A stretch of DNA of 64,000 nt from Ktedonosporobacter rubrisoli (GCF_004208415.1 NZ_CP035758.1:806001-870000), one strand, 5' to 3'. Shown: positions 26,589-35,757, counted from the first letter of the stretch. The notes: generated from the letters alone by a model not told the origin. Made by a program: numbers and translations.

Positions 26589-27038
26589 GGATTAGCAGTT
26601 CCTCTAACTTTCTGGGTTCAAGAGAAAGCGACACGAGCAACCGCTGAAGTTTATCGGTGGTCTCCGCTCATCCTGCTAAGCACACATGCACATGGAAACA
26701 CCATGGAATTCCATTCGCACAGATATCTTAAAAGCAGCGGGAGCGTTGTTCAGAGAATTAGCATGAAGTGGAGCTTCACCGGTTGCACATGCCGCACACG
26801 CCGGTGAGAGTTACGATTCCACACCCGTTAGAATAGTCTATGGGCCGTAGAAAAACGAGGCGCACGCAGGCAAAAAAGGGCAGAGCAATCCCCAGGGCCA
26901 TAGAAACTAACTTTACCATATGAACTTTGTGGTAAAACAGGCTTATGCCTCATTGCCATCTGTGCATCTCCAGATGAGGATCAAACGGTTAAACAGGTGT
27001 ATAGAAGCGAGTATACAAGATCTTCTCCAGTCTTGCAA
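26589..27038 (-). promoter_or_regulatory. Long leader and promoter of the ABC exporter operon
   Basis: The 582-bp divergent gap (26,589-27,170) has a minus-strand promoter, TTGCAA (27,033-27,038) and TATACT (27,010-27,015), 17 bp apart. The leader holds a mini-ORF of five codons (26,950-26,967, MHRWQ) after CTGGAG, then CCCTGGGGA...GCCC with six T (26,872-26,877), a TCACCGG/CCGGTGA hairpin near 26,777-26,806, and over 200 further bases before the first gene. The arrangement parallels the phosphotransferase leader at 22.4-22.9 kb. Confidence 0.55.
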
Positions 27039-27170
27039 GGGAAGGCAGATTCTTGACGGAACTATAGCAGTAATGCTTTAATATAGCCCTAATTATAATT
27101 GTGCGCCTAAAAACGGCTTGATGCTATATAGACTATGCAGGAAGCCTGGTAGATTTTAAGGAGCACGTTT

Positions 27171-27608
27171 ATGTCTGGACGCAAATCACGACGTCAGCGA
27201 GCGCATATAGACACAGACCAGCGAGCGCTTCAGAGGGACGTGCCCATTCCTGGCAAATGGTGGATCGTAAGCATTCCTGGCGCGGCTATAATCGGGGCAG
27301 CTCTGGGCTACTTTTTCCTCTCTAACACGCTCCCCATCGCCTTTAGAGTGCTTCTAGGAGCATTTCTGGTCACAGCAGGCCTGGCCCTCCTGACCTTCTT
27401 TCTCAGGGGAGCCATTCTTGATCCGGGGGCGGCTCTTAGCGCACTCTTCAGCTCCGCTCTAGAAAGCTGCCAGGTGGGATGCTGCCTCTATCTGGCTATA
27501 GCTTTTATCGCACTGTTCGGAGGAGTGAGCGGATTATTGTTCAGCCACGTATTGCTTGCTACAACCCTCAAGAACATAGCCAACGTCATTCCATACATCC
27601 ACTGGTGA
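27171..27608 (+). CDS. Small membrane protein of unknown function
   Basis: A 145-residue protein. A basic, water-soluble N-terminus (SGRKSRRQRAHIDTDQR) is followed by hydrophobic stretches at about residues 32-52, 57-79 and 97-128. AAGGAG lies before the ATG. I do not recognise a family. It is divergent from the ABC exporter operon and followed by a decayed HAD gene. Confidence 0.6.
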   Translation: MSGRKSRRQRAHIDTDQRALQRDVPIPGKWWIVSIPGAAIIGAALGYFFLSNTLPIAFRVLLGAFLVTAGLALLTFFLRGAILDPGAALSALFSSALESCQVGCCLYLAIAFIALFGGVSGLLFSHVLLATTLKNIANVIPYIHW

Positions 27609-27629
27609 CATTCCAAAGGCAATGTCTCA

Positions 27630-28023
27630 TGCTTGCTTCCCGAATGCCTCGATCAGCTGGCGATAAAGGTTATGATAAACTGCATACACTAACCACCCAC
27701 ATTACAAACAATGCGGTAACTGTTACCTATTCGGGCGGGCCATTCCTGGAAGCCTCAGCATTGGGTATCCATAAGGGCTGGGCGCTGGCCGAGCTTTGTA
27801 AGCAACTTGGCTACAGTCGCGAAGAAGTTGTTGCCTTTGGCGATATGCCTAATGATCTTCCAATGTTATCATGGGCCGGAACAGGGATAGCGGTTGCCAA
27901 TGCCCATGCCGCTGTACTACGAGAAGCCGACGAGGTTACCTTACCAACGAAGAAGAAGGTGTAGCTGTATATCTGGAACCACTGCTCACAGAATATCAAG
28001 CAGGAGACGCCACTGCATCGTGA
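27630..28023 (+). pseudogene. Cof-type HAD phosphatase, truncated and frameshifted
   Basis: The reading frame shows only the C-terminal part of a HAD-IIB (Cof) phosphatase: SGGPFLEASALGIHKGWAL, then the motif IV region VVAFGDMPNDLPMLSWAG and VANAHAAVLREADEVT. The N-terminal motif with the nucleophile Asp is absent. After ADEVTL the frame runs to a false end; a shift of one base restores TNEEEGVAVYLEPLL to the stop at 28,021-28,023. It cannot be an active enzyme. Confidence 0.75.
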
Positions 28024-28090
28024 GATGCACTACGCCTCACGATGTATGTACAAGCATCCTCGCTCACTCCAAGCAGGCCAGCACGCCAAC

Positions 28091-28564
28091 TTAGCCCATC
28101 AGGCTAGCACCTAAAGTATCCTCACCCGGGGCCCAGAACGTCTTCTCGATCGAAAATGCATAGGCTGTTTCGCCATGGCGGCCCAGATATTCCAGCCTCT
28201 CCCGGGCTTCCTGAGCTGAGGGTTGATGCCCTTGAGGAACCCACCAGAGAGCATAGTGAGGCCCATCTATGGCCTGGAACCACTGCTGGCCCTGCTTTAT
28301 TACTTTCAAATGCTCACTTTTATAAACAAAATTGACATAATCTTCAAGCGTAGCCCAGACCGAGACATTGGCAATAAGCATATGGTCTTCATACAGATCG
28401 GTTTCTTTAGCTGTACTTCCTGGTCCACCTCTTCGCCAAATAAAGCCCTGGCTTTTGCGAGCCAACGCATCGATAACTGGTCGCAAAGCTACATAACCTG
28501 CCATCCCTGGGTCATTCAGAGGAGCCCGCAAACGACCAATATTAACCTGAGCAAGATGGTACAT
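28091..28564 (-). CDS. DUF3291 domain protein
   Basis: A 157-residue protein. The start at 28,564 is chosen because DUF3291 proteins begin MYHLAQVNIGRLRAPLNDP, with AAAGGAACAAGGG just upstream, although the frame is open further. It contains GFIWR, NVSVWATLEDYVNFVY and HYALWWVPQGHQPSAQEA, features of the ABM-like fold of DUF3291. Function is not established; relatives may be monooxygenases. Confidence 0.83.
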   Translation of the reverse strand: MYHLAQVNIGRLRAPLNDPGMAGYVALRPVIDALARKSQGFIWRRGGPGSTAKETDLYEDHMLIANVSVWATLEDYVNFVYKSEHLKVIKQGQQWFQAIDGPHYALWWVPQGHQPSAQEARERLEYLGRHGETAYAFSIEKTFWAPGEDTLGASLMG

Positions 28565-28709
28565 CCCTTGTTCCTTTCTACTCCATTCCAGGGAGGATAT
28601 CCTTTCTCCCTGAGCACGAGGATAGTAGAAGTGAGCGCTGATAACAAGGGAGGGATTTATTCCGGTATCTCTGACTACCAGGATACTGAATGGAGGCTTG
28701 GTCTCATTT

Positions 28710-29584
28710 TTACTTTGCTCCTGAGCTATCTTCATACTCGCTCTGCTCACACATCAACTTGAGGAGTTTGGCCGCCGTGTCCGTTTCTGCCACCGGAAGA
28801 AGCACGCGCATGTAGAGTCCCTGGTCATAAGAGAACTGAACAGTGATCGGCTGGAGATGCAGACTTCCGATTTGGGGATGGGAGAATGCGATAGGAAGTT
28901 CACGTTGCTGCCGTACTTCGTGGAGCAGCCACCAGGCATGAAACTCAGGGCTAACCTCCTGCAGTTGCTCAATCATAGAAGTGAACCAGGCATCATCGAG
29001 GTGTTGTCCACTCTGCATACGAAATATTGCCAGCAGTGTGCGAGCCTCTTGTTCCCAATTTAGCATTAAGCTACGAAGACGCGGATGCGCAAAGTGATGC
29101 CAAACAACGTTGCGCTCTTCAGCAGGATAGTTTCCCCAATCATCAAGAAGCGTTTCGGCTCTATTCCAGGCCAGCACATTCCAATAGCATCGCGAATATG
29201 AGCCGGTGATGGTTCGAGAGCTGCAAGCATAGCCTGAAAGTACGGCTTGAGAGTTCTAGAGAGTAGAGGTGACTGAGGAGGAAGTGGCTGCCGGGCCAGC
29301 TGAAATAGATGGACCCGCTCATCCGTGTTGAGTCGGAGAACATGAGCCAGATTTTCTATCACCTCTCTGGAGACTTGAATAGGGCGACCTTGCTCCAGCC
29401 AGGTGTACCAGGTCGCGCTAATTCTAAGTAATTCAGCTATATCTTCACGTCTGAGACCAGGCGTACGACGTCTTGGCCGCATTGGTAGACCAATTTTTTC
29501 CGGCCTGAGGCTTTCACGCCGCGTGCGCAAGAAGTCTGCCAATTCTTTGCGGCGATCCTCGTCGGAATCGTTGTGCTTGACCAT
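28710..29584 (-). pseudogene. MmyB-type HTH regulator split by a frameshift
   Basis: The first part (29,584 to about 29,175) has the N-terminal HTH RRRTPGLRREDIAELLRIS, ATWYTWLEQGR. The second part (to 28,710) has the MmyB ligand-binding domain VLAWNRAETLLDDWGNYPAEE, then SPEFHAWWLLHEVR. Both belong to one protein of about 290 residues; one missing base near 29,175, between AIG and VLAWNRA, separates them. It is either a recent loss or a sequence error. A second MmyB relative, also damaged, lies at 35 kb. Confidence 0.8.
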
Positions 29585-29732
29585 TTGCTCCTCATCACTC
29601 TACATCAAGGCTTTATCGCTACAAGTATATTCCATACAGCCTGTATTCGCACCCGATAAAAAGGAAAGCTATTCTGGCCATTCTTGCTCACGTTCCGTCA
29701 CTGCCGTGCCGGGACAAGGCACAATCTTGCTA

Positions 29733-29791
29733 TTGCTAACCAGAGAGTACAGTGCTATACTCTTAGCAGATTTTGTTGCGTATGGCAACAA
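29733..29791 (+). promoter_or_regulatory. Promoter and operator of the MarR gene
   Basis: TTGCTA (29,733-29,738) and TATACT (29,756-29,761) are 17 bp apart. Just downstream, TTGTTGC and GCAACAA form a perfect inverted repeat around GTATG (29,773-29,791), the kind of site MarR proteins bind. It would block early elongation or initiation. Confidence 0.7.
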
Positions 29792-29807
29792 TAACAGGGA
29801 GAGAGAT

Positions 29808-30311
29808 ATGGAAGAGAAGGTATCGCCATTGCCCACAACAGGCAGCTTGCTGCGCGAAGTTGCGCGCCTTCACCTACAGCTGCAACGCAACTGCGTGGCC
29901 TATTGCACGGGAACTACGACGACGCAATGTACTGTCCTCACAGCATTGGGAAGAAGCGGGCCCGTCACGCTTATTGAGCTCAGCCGCCGCATTGGCTTTG
30001 ACAAAAGTTGGACAAGCCGAGCAGTAGAGCAGCTCGCCAGGGAAGGCTTGATAGAGAAGTTGCCAAATTCTACGGATCGTCGCACCATTTGCCTTTCACT
30101 TTCTGCCTGTGGTCGGGAGCGCCTGGCTGAGATCAACCGCACACTCAACGATTTAGCTGATCAGGCCCTTGCCCATATCCCCGTTCAGGAACATGAGACC
30201 ATCAGCACTGCCTTGCATTGGCTGCATAAGGGCCTCCTTGAGCTGACAGAGGAAAAGCAACTTGCCTCTGACCCGCCTGCTGAAGGTGGCTCCCTATGCG
30301 GGTGCGACTAG
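29808..30311 (+). CDS. MarR-family regulator
   Basis: A 167-residue regulator starting at 29,808 (GGGAGAGAG upstream). The winged helix is VTLIELSRRIGFDKSWTSRAVEQLAREGLIEKLPNSTDRRT. It has unusual cysteines, RNCVAYCTGTTTTQC near the N-terminus and a CGCD tail, suggesting thiol or metal sensing; this is an inference. It probably controls itself through the dyad at 29,773. The gene it would regulate downstream is missing: an IS1182 element lies 32 bases after its stop. Confidence 0.87.
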   Translation: MEEKVSPLPTTGSLLREVARLHLQLQRNCVAYCTGTTTTQCTVLTALGRSGPVTLIELSRRIGFDKSWTSRAVEQLAREGLIEKLPNSTDRRTICLSLSACGRERLAEINRTLNDLADQALAHIPVQEHETISTALHWLHKGLLELTEEKQLASDPPAEGGSLCGCD

Positions 30312-30323
30312 CCAGGCCAACTG

Positions 30324-31957
30324 CTAGAGCATCGGTCAAGTAATCAAGCGGCATCCTGGAGGTCAGCTTGAAACAACTGGGAGCGGGCCAGAACGTGTAA
30401 ATTGTGGACGACAGCGCAACGGCGCAGATCGAGGAGGTTCTTGCGCAATCCGCGATAGCGAGCACGGCGTCCTTGCCACTGACCGATATGAGCCAGAGTA
30501 TGCTCGACGGCAACCCGTTCGCGCAATTTGGCCCGCCCCTGCGAGGTCTGTTGGAGCTCTCGTAACTCGATGAGCAAGGCTTCATCAGGATGAATGCTCA
30601 CGCTGCGTCCCTTGGAACTGGTGGTGCATTGAGCTTTCAGGGGGCACTCCGCACACGTCTCTTTGGGGAAATGGACTACACCGCCGGGCACAAATGGCAT
30701 CTCCTGCTTGGCGGGACACTGAATGGTCTGTCGCTCCCAGTTCAGCATAAAGGCTTGTTTGTGAAACCGTTTGCCATTGCGAACGGGCCAGGCTTTGCAA
30801 AATACTTCCAGTTCGTCGCCGCGCTCGCGAACCAGATGACTACTCAAATAGGCCCGATCAATATGCAATTCTTTCAAGGAAGCCGCTTGCTGGGCCAAAT
30901 CTTCGCTGATCACTTCGGTCACGCTGGCTTCGGGCGCATTCGCTGGAGTAATACCCACTGCTCGGATGAGACAGGTGTCCAGATCGTGGAGCACATGCCG
31001 CTTGTAGCCATCCACGCGCACGCTGCGACTTTTGCGTCCATGCCGCATCTCGGAATCTTCGACGCTGATGCGTCGATCTTTTGCCACTCCTTTGATCAGG
31101 CTTGCCTTTCCTTTCTCATCGACTTCTACATCTTGCGCCTGGATCTGTTGTGCAACTGAAAGAGACGGCTGAGCCATTTGCGCATCTTCCTGTTGCAGGG
31201 TCTGCACCCAGGTTTCCACGGCTTGTAACACGTTCAAGACCAAGGTCAGCGCCTCATCTTTCTCGATTTGTTGGTCCCAGTCGCGATCCAACGCCGCTTT
31301 CAGACTGCTCTCACAGACTAACTCTGCTCCAGCCTCCTTCGCTACCTCAACCAGATCCCTCTCCTGCTGATCAGCCACCACGCGCATCACCTTTTTGAGC
31401 GCGTGTCCTACCAGGTTATACGTATCCTCGACTCGCCCAGCTCCCCATAATGGGCTGCTATCCAGTGCAGCACGTAATGCCCGTGCTCCAAATCCCTGAC
31501 TCTGGCTGGCAAGCTCGATGGTTCGCTCAATGAGCCGCCGATCCATCTGAGCTTCGATGAGCCGCTTTCGGAAAGCTACCAGTGTGCCTTTGCTGAACGG
31601 TGCCTGCTCCGTATCCAGACAATCCAATACCAACTGCCAGCGTCGATCCATAAGGGTTGCTTCAATCACCTCATCATCCGAGACGCCCGTGTCCGCTTGG
31701 ACAATGGTCGCAAGGGCTAATTGCGCAGGCGGAATGGGAGGCTGCCCACGGAGACTCGGTGCATAGAGCGTCGCCAGCTCTCCTTGAAATGCGTCATCAA
31801 AGAGCTCGTGGCGGTGATGACGGAGAAAGACAAACAATTTCGCTCGTTTGATGAGGGTGATGATAGTCCGCTCAAGAGATGAGAGTTCAACCGGAGGATG
31901 CCAGGTTGAAGGACCCATGTGATACTCGCTTTCCGCAAGCTCTCTGGAATGCTCAAG
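30324..31957. mobile_element. IS1182-family insertion sequence
   Basis: The transposase gene occupies nearly the whole element. Possible short end repeats CTAGAGCATC (30,324) and AATGCTCAAG (31,948-31,957) agree at eight of ten bases in inverted orientation; no target duplication is obvious, so the borders are approximate. Confidence 0.5.
30344..31918 (-). CDS. IS1182-family transposase
   Basis: A 524-residue DDE transposase, intact. The N-terminal domain has FDDAFQGELATLYAPSLRGQPP and the helix-turn-helix region; the catalytic residues are likely the Asp of ALDSSPLWGAGR, the Asp of ELHIDRAYLSSHL and the Glu of ERVAVEHTLAHIGQW. A C-terminal cysteine cluster (CPAKQEM, CAECPLKAQC) is typical of IS1182. 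It lies just downstream of the MarR gene on the opposite strand and may have removed that regulator's target. Confidence 0.93.
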   Translation of the reverse strand: MGPSTWHPPVELSSLERTIITLIKRAKLFVFLRHHRHELFDDAFQGELATLYAPSLRGQPPIPPAQLALATIVQADTGVSDDEVIEATLMDRRWQLVLDCLDTEQAPFSKGTLVAFRKRLIEAQMDRRLIERTIELASQSQGFGARALRAALDSSPLWGAGRVEDTYNLVGHALKKVMRVVADQQERDLVEVAKEAGAELVCESSLKAALDRDWDQQIEKDEALTLVLNVLQAVETWVQTLQQEDAQMAQPSLSVAQQIQAQDVEVDEKGKASLIKGVAKDRRISVEDSEMRHGRKSRSVRVDGYKRHVLHDLDTCLIRAVGITPANAPEASVTEVISEDLAQQAASLKELHIDRAYLSSHLVRERGDELEVFCKAWPVRNGKRFHKQAFMLNWERQTIQCPAKQEMPFVPGGVVHFPKETCAECPLKAQCTTSSKGRSVSIHPDEALLIELRELQQTSQGRAKLRERVAVEHTLAHIGQWQGRRARYRGLRKNLLDLRRCAVVHNLHVLARSQLFQADLQDAA

Positions 31958-31964
31958 ATGTCAA

Positions 31965-31997
31965 AAAGCGGGCGAGAACACGTGTCTCGCCCGCTTT
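31965..31997 (-). terminator. Strong hairpin terminator
   Basis: A perfect 13-bp stem, AAAGCGGGCGAGA with TCTCGCCCGCTTT, around ACACGT-type loop. On the minus strand it is followed by TTTTT, so it ends the PPOX/ABM/EthD operon and keeps its transcript out of the IS element. Confidence 0.85.
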
Positions 31998-32018
31998 GCA
32001 GAAGGGGTAGAGGAGGGA

Positions 32019-32423
32019 TCAGAGGCTCCTCTTAGGCTGGGCAACATGTTCGGGTCGAACGACAATGATAAAATGTGCCATTCCTGGTTGATCCCACGGG
32101 TAGGTGTCCCGCCCGAGATACCGTTTCGTCAGGGCATTGAGAAAGAGCAGATCGGGATCTTCCTCGATGCGAACCACCTTCCCGCGTATCTCAAGGTTGC
32201 GGTACGGGTTGTTCGGATCAACAATGGAAAGCGCGAGACGAGGATCACGCTCGAGATTGCGGAACTTCTGGCGATCTCTGGTTTGACTGAAACGGATGTG
32301 GTTGCCATCCCAGTCGAACCAGACCGGGGTGTTCTGTGGCTCACCGTTCGGCCCGATGGTGGCGACATGGGCCAGGGTGGCTGTGTGCAGCAAATCAGTG
32401 TATTCCTGTAGAATATCTGCCAT
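32019..32423 (-). CDS. PPOX-class F420-dependent oxidoreductase
   Basis: A 134-residue split-barrel protein starting at MADILQEYTDLL (AAGGAAAC upstream). LAHVATIGPNGEPQNTPVWFDWDGNHIRFS and KFRNLERDPRLALSIVDPNNPYRNLEIRGKV are the typical core, and the late YLGRDTYPWD fits the F420-binding group. It is the last gene of a three-gene operon with ABM and EthD proteins, which suggests a pathway acting on polyketide-like or aromatic molecules. Confidence 0.88.
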   Translation of the reverse strand: MADILQEYTDLLHTATLAHVATIGPNGEPQNTPVWFDWDGNHIRFSQTRDRQKFRNLERDPRLALSIVDPNNPYRNLEIRGKVVRIEEDPDLLFLNALTKRYLGRDTYPWDQPGMAHFIIVVRPEHVAQPKRSL

Positions 32424-32445
32424 CTGCGTGTGTTTCCTTTCATCC

Positions 32446-32760
32446 TTAAAGCAGTTTAGCAGTCGAACCAACGACGCTTAATCTGGTCGGTGCAGTCAGC
32501 GGCACTTCAGGAGAACTTTCGACCAGCGCTGTTCTCCATGCTTGCAGTGACCCGAGTTGGAAAAACGTCTGTTCTGCTTCTTCATGCTCGCAGAAAAGGA
32601 AGTGGAGAAAGGTCTTTCCGTCCTCTTTGACAAAGATGCTCGATCCAATATCCGTTCGACCTAAGGTCCGCAGGTCCTCTAGAATCCGACGAATATACTT
32701 CTGGTTCTCTGCCGCGTACTCCGCTCGCACTGTGTACTGAATGTGTGTAATGATCATCAC
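32446..32760 (-). CDS. ABM-fold (antibiotic biosynthesis monooxygenase-like) protein
   Basis: A 104-residue protein with a single dimeric alpha+beta barrel: THIQYTVRAEYAAENQKYI, SSIFVKEDGKTFLHFLFCEHEEAEQTF. This matches the small ABM/quinol monooxygenase superfamily. AAGGAG precedes the start, where ATG is doubled. Middle gene of the operon, 22 bases from the PPOX gene. Confidence 0.7.
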   Translation of the reverse strand: MMIITHIQYTVRAEYAAENQKYIRRILEDLRTLGRTDIGSSIFVKEDGKTFLHFLFCEHEEAEQTFFQLGSLQAWRTALVESSPEVPLTAPTRLSVVGSTAKLL

Positions 32761-32845
32761 TCATCATCTCCTTTTACGTAGTCAACCTCAAGTGGCTGAA
32801 GTGATCAGAGCCGCGCACGCGCTGCAAACAACCTCGCCTAACAGA

Positions 32846-33166
32846 TCAGTCATGAGCACTCTCAAGCTCCTCTACCTCATACACCATGCTTCGCACTTGA
32901 GCATGGTGGGCTAAATTGGCAACGTCTTGCGAGACTGCTTGGCCTTGGGGAGATTGGAATGCCTTCTGGAGCGCCTCCATGGTGTCCCACTCTGCCTCGG
33001 CTATCCAGTAATAGGGTTCGCCTCGAAGCGCAGTAGCGTGACAACCAGCCGTGTAGCGTCGCAGGCTAGGCAATTGCCTGACCAATGGGATATGCACCTC
33101 GCGATAGTGGCGTTCAAACGCAACGGGATCGGCTGGGGTATTCCAGAGTACGAGAAACTTAACCAT
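32846..33166 (-). CDS. EthD-domain protein
   Basis: A 106-residue protein of the EthD family: MVKFLVLWNTPADPVAFERHY, HIPLVRQLPSLRRY and AEAEWDTMEALQKAFQSPQGQAV. The fold is the same dimeric barrel as ABM proteins; EthD is needed for ether degradation in Rhodococcus and relatives act in polyketide ring cleavage or cyclisation. First gene of the minus-strand operon, divergent from the sigma factor at 33,459. Confidence 0.88.
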   Translation of the reverse strand: MVKFLVLWNTPADPVAFERHYREVHIPLVRQLPSLRRYTAGCHATALRGEPYYWIAEAEWDTMEALQKAFQSPQGQAVSQDVANLAHHAQVRSMVYEVEELESAHD

Positions 33167-33458
33167 GTCGTCCTCACTTTCAGATGGTGTTTTATGGAAG
33201 TACTCTACTCATGAAACTGTTGGAAAGCACAAAACTGTTCGGTCTGACAGGAATATTTTTCGTCACCTGCTCCATTGGGTCTGAGCAGGTGAGGACTGCT
33301 TGAACCAATGGCAAAGAACCTGCACCATGTGGCAGAATGAGCGTGCTTGAGACAACAGGCCAGCACCGGTGATCTGAGTGCGGCTTTTGATGAGCAAGGA
33401 AAGAGCAGCGAGAAGAAAGATGTACAGTGTGACAGGGAAACACCGGCAAGCTGATTGT

Positions 33459-34496
33459 ATGAATGAGGCTCCGATCACAGACCAGGCGAGTCTGGACCAG
33501 TCTTCTTGTGGTCTGTTGTTCGAATCCTATCGCCATGAGCTGCTCCTGCACTGTTATCGTCTCCTGGGGTCACTTCATGATGCCGAGGATGCAGTGCAAG
33601 AGACGATGTTGCGCGCCTGGCGACACTTTGACACGTTCACCCAGAAGGGTCCAGGATCGCTGCGCGCCTGGCTGTACAAGATTGCGACTAATACCAGTTT
33701 GGACCTGCTTAAGAAACGCTTGCCGCGCACGCTGCCCACCGCAGCCACACCGCCGTGGGACCCGGACAGGCCGGTTGCCAAGAGGGAAGCTGAGGAGCTC
33801 TGGCTTGAGCCGTTCCCTAACAGTTGGCTGGCGGAGGCGACGGAGAACCCGGAAGCTCGATATACCAGAGGCGAAAGCGTGTCCTTGGCCTTCCTCACCG
33901 CCCTCCAACTACTTCCGCCTCGCCAGCGGGCCATTTTGCTCCTCTCGGATGTGCTAGACTGGCGCGCCGTCGAGATCGCGCAACTGCTTGAGATCTCGGG
34001 AGGAGCGGTGAACAGCGCTTTGCACCGCGCCAGAGTGACGCTGGAAAAGAATTATCCAAGCTTGCAGCGAGAGATGGCGCAAGTGGATCGCGTGGATGCA
34101 GCCACGAAGATGTTGCTTACCCGCTATCTCCAGGCGTGGGAAACAGGTGATGTGAATGGACTCGTGGCACTTCTCAAAGAAGACGCGACGCTCTCCATGC
34201 CTCCGATCCCTTCGTGGTATCAGGGACGAGAAGCGATTCGTACCTTTTTCCGTGCGGTCTTATTCCCTTCTGGTGTGCAGAATCGGTGGCGTTTATCTCC
34301 GACGCGTGCCAATGGACAACCGGCATTTGTCGTGTATCGAGCTGACGAGGCAACGAGGGCCTACCGAGCGTTCGCGCTACAAGTTGTCACCCTCGATGCG
34401 ACGCTGAGCGATCTGCCGCAGGTCGCCTCTGTGACAGCATTCCTTGAGCCAGAACTCGTCACCTCCTTCGGTTTCCCGCTTCAACTCTGCCAATAA
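33459..34496 (+). CDS. ECF sigma factor with SnoaL-like C-terminal domain
   Basis: A protein of about 345 residues. Region 2 is YRHELLLHCYRLLGSLHDAED, AVQETMLRAWRHFDTF; region 4 is LQLLPPRQRAILLLSDVLDW, AVEIAQLLEISGGAVNSALHRAR. The last 120 residues (LLTRYLQAWETGDVNGLVALLKEDA onward) form a SnoaL/NTF2-like domain as in the TIGR02960/SigJ group, where it replaces an anti-sigma factor. The start is uncertain; 33,420 is also possible. It may drive the divergent EthD operon. Confidence 0.88.
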   Translation: MNEAPITDQASLDQSSCGLLFESYRHELLLHCYRLLGSLHDAEDAVQETMLRAWRHFDTFTQKGPGSLRAWLYKIATNTSLDLLKKRLPRTLPTAATPPWDPDRPVAKREAEELWLEPFPNSWLAEATENPEARYTRGESVSLAFLTALQLLPPRQRAILLLSDVLDWRAVEIAQLLEISGGAVNSALHRARVTLEKNYPSLQREMAQVDRVDAATKMLLTRYLQAWETGDVNGLVALLKEDATLSMPPIPSWYQGREAIRTFFRAVLFPSGVQNRWRLSPTRANGQPAFVVYRADEATRAYRAFALQVVTLDATLSDLPQVASVTAFLEPELVTSFGFPLQLCQ

Positions 34497-34642
34497 AGGC
34501 ATGACCCCACACTTGCACCTCATTGGTTTCCTGAGTACAGCATTTCTTGACCGATGCTCTAGGCTCGCCATCGCAGCAACAGTAGCGAAGATCACACAGC
34601 CACCTTTGGGCACGCTTGCGCACACCCAAGGAAAATCCAAAG

Positions 34643-34764
34643 GATGTATGCGCTTAGACAATGATCCGTATACAGTAGTGAGAGCATGATCAACCTGCAA
34701 ATCTAAGATGTATGCGCTTATAGAAACTATCTGCATACACCATCGAGCAAGATTAGAGTATGAT
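34643..34764. repeat. Two diverged direct repeats of about 60 bp
   Basis: GATGTATGCGCTTA begins each unit (34,644 and 34,709) and CATGATCAACC or TATGATCAACC ends each, with a GTATACA/GCATACA core between. They lie in the gap between the sigma factor and the chimeric frame, at the border where plasmid-like sequence begins. Confidence 0.6.
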
Positions 34765-35757
34765 CAACCCTCTTACACCGCGCGCCATTTTTTGCCGGTG
34801 ATGTTCGTCGACAACTCTTTTATTGATACCAATCTCAAAGCCATGCGCCGCAAGAGATTGCGAGATGCCTTTGGCTTTCTTTGGTTCGTATCCGTGTGCC
34901 TCGCACCACTTTGCATAAGCGGTCATGATAGCGCTGTTGGCTACCCATGCCCCTTTCACTCTTTTACAGCACGCTCTCAACCATAAGCCAACCGTGTTTT
35001 GTCCTGATAGCTGTGCCTGTGGAAGATGGTGAACCACTTCAGGTGCAGGAAGCCTCTGGCCTGCGTATTGATACCACTGTGCCAGAAGCTGCTCCAGTTT
35101 GCGCGGCGTGTCTGCTCCCTCCAACGGAGTATACACGGTAACTTTGAGATCCGGCGTATCAAAGACCTGAAAGGTAAGCCGTTCAAACATAAGATATCCC
35201 ATCTGTGGATGATTAAGCGTTTTCTGCCCTTCTTGCCCACCACGCACTTCATGATCGGGCCACCAGGCGCGAAATTCAGGACTTGCAAGCATGAGATCAT
35301 GAATCAATTCGGCCAGCCGGACGTCTCCAGGACAGCGGGCACAACTGCTGCGGAATTGGGCTAAGAGCTGTCGCGCATCTTCTTCCCAATTAACAACGAA
35401 TTGCCGATTCAAGGGATTGGTGAAGATACTCCAGATCGTATTGCGCTCACGCGGGGCGGTCATCAGACGAAAATCTCCAAAGACCGCGCATCCAGCAGCG
35501 TTCCAGGCCAGGACATCCCAGCGTCTTCCTGACACAAAGGCAGGGCGCGTGCCAAACTGATCAAGGAAATGTTGTAAGGTTGGGCTCACGATCTCAGTGT
35601 CTGACAAAAGCGCCGGAGGCGGCTGCTGATGTGCTAAGAGGAAAAGATGGTTTCTTTCATTAGCATCCAAACGCAACGTTTGTACCAGGCGCTCTACAAT
35701 GACTGGACACCTATGAAAATAATGTTCTCCCTTGTACATGACGAATCCGTAGCCCAA
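34753..35757 (-). pseudogene. Chimeric frame: MmyB-like regulator body fused to phage primase C-terminus
   Basis: One open frame of 334 codons made of unlike parts. Residues 15-250 are an MmyB-type regulator without its N-terminal HTH (LRLDANERNHLFLLAHQ, GRRWDVLAWNAAG, SPEFRAWWPDHEVRG). From about residue 256 (34,990 downward) it reads LWLRACCKRVKGAWVANSAI, YAKWCEAHG, ending RGVRGLIIL, the winged-helix Pox_D5-type end of P4-like primases. The first 14 residues belong to neither. It probably arose by recombination at the border of the plasmid-like element; whether it is expressed is unknown. Confidence 0.7.
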
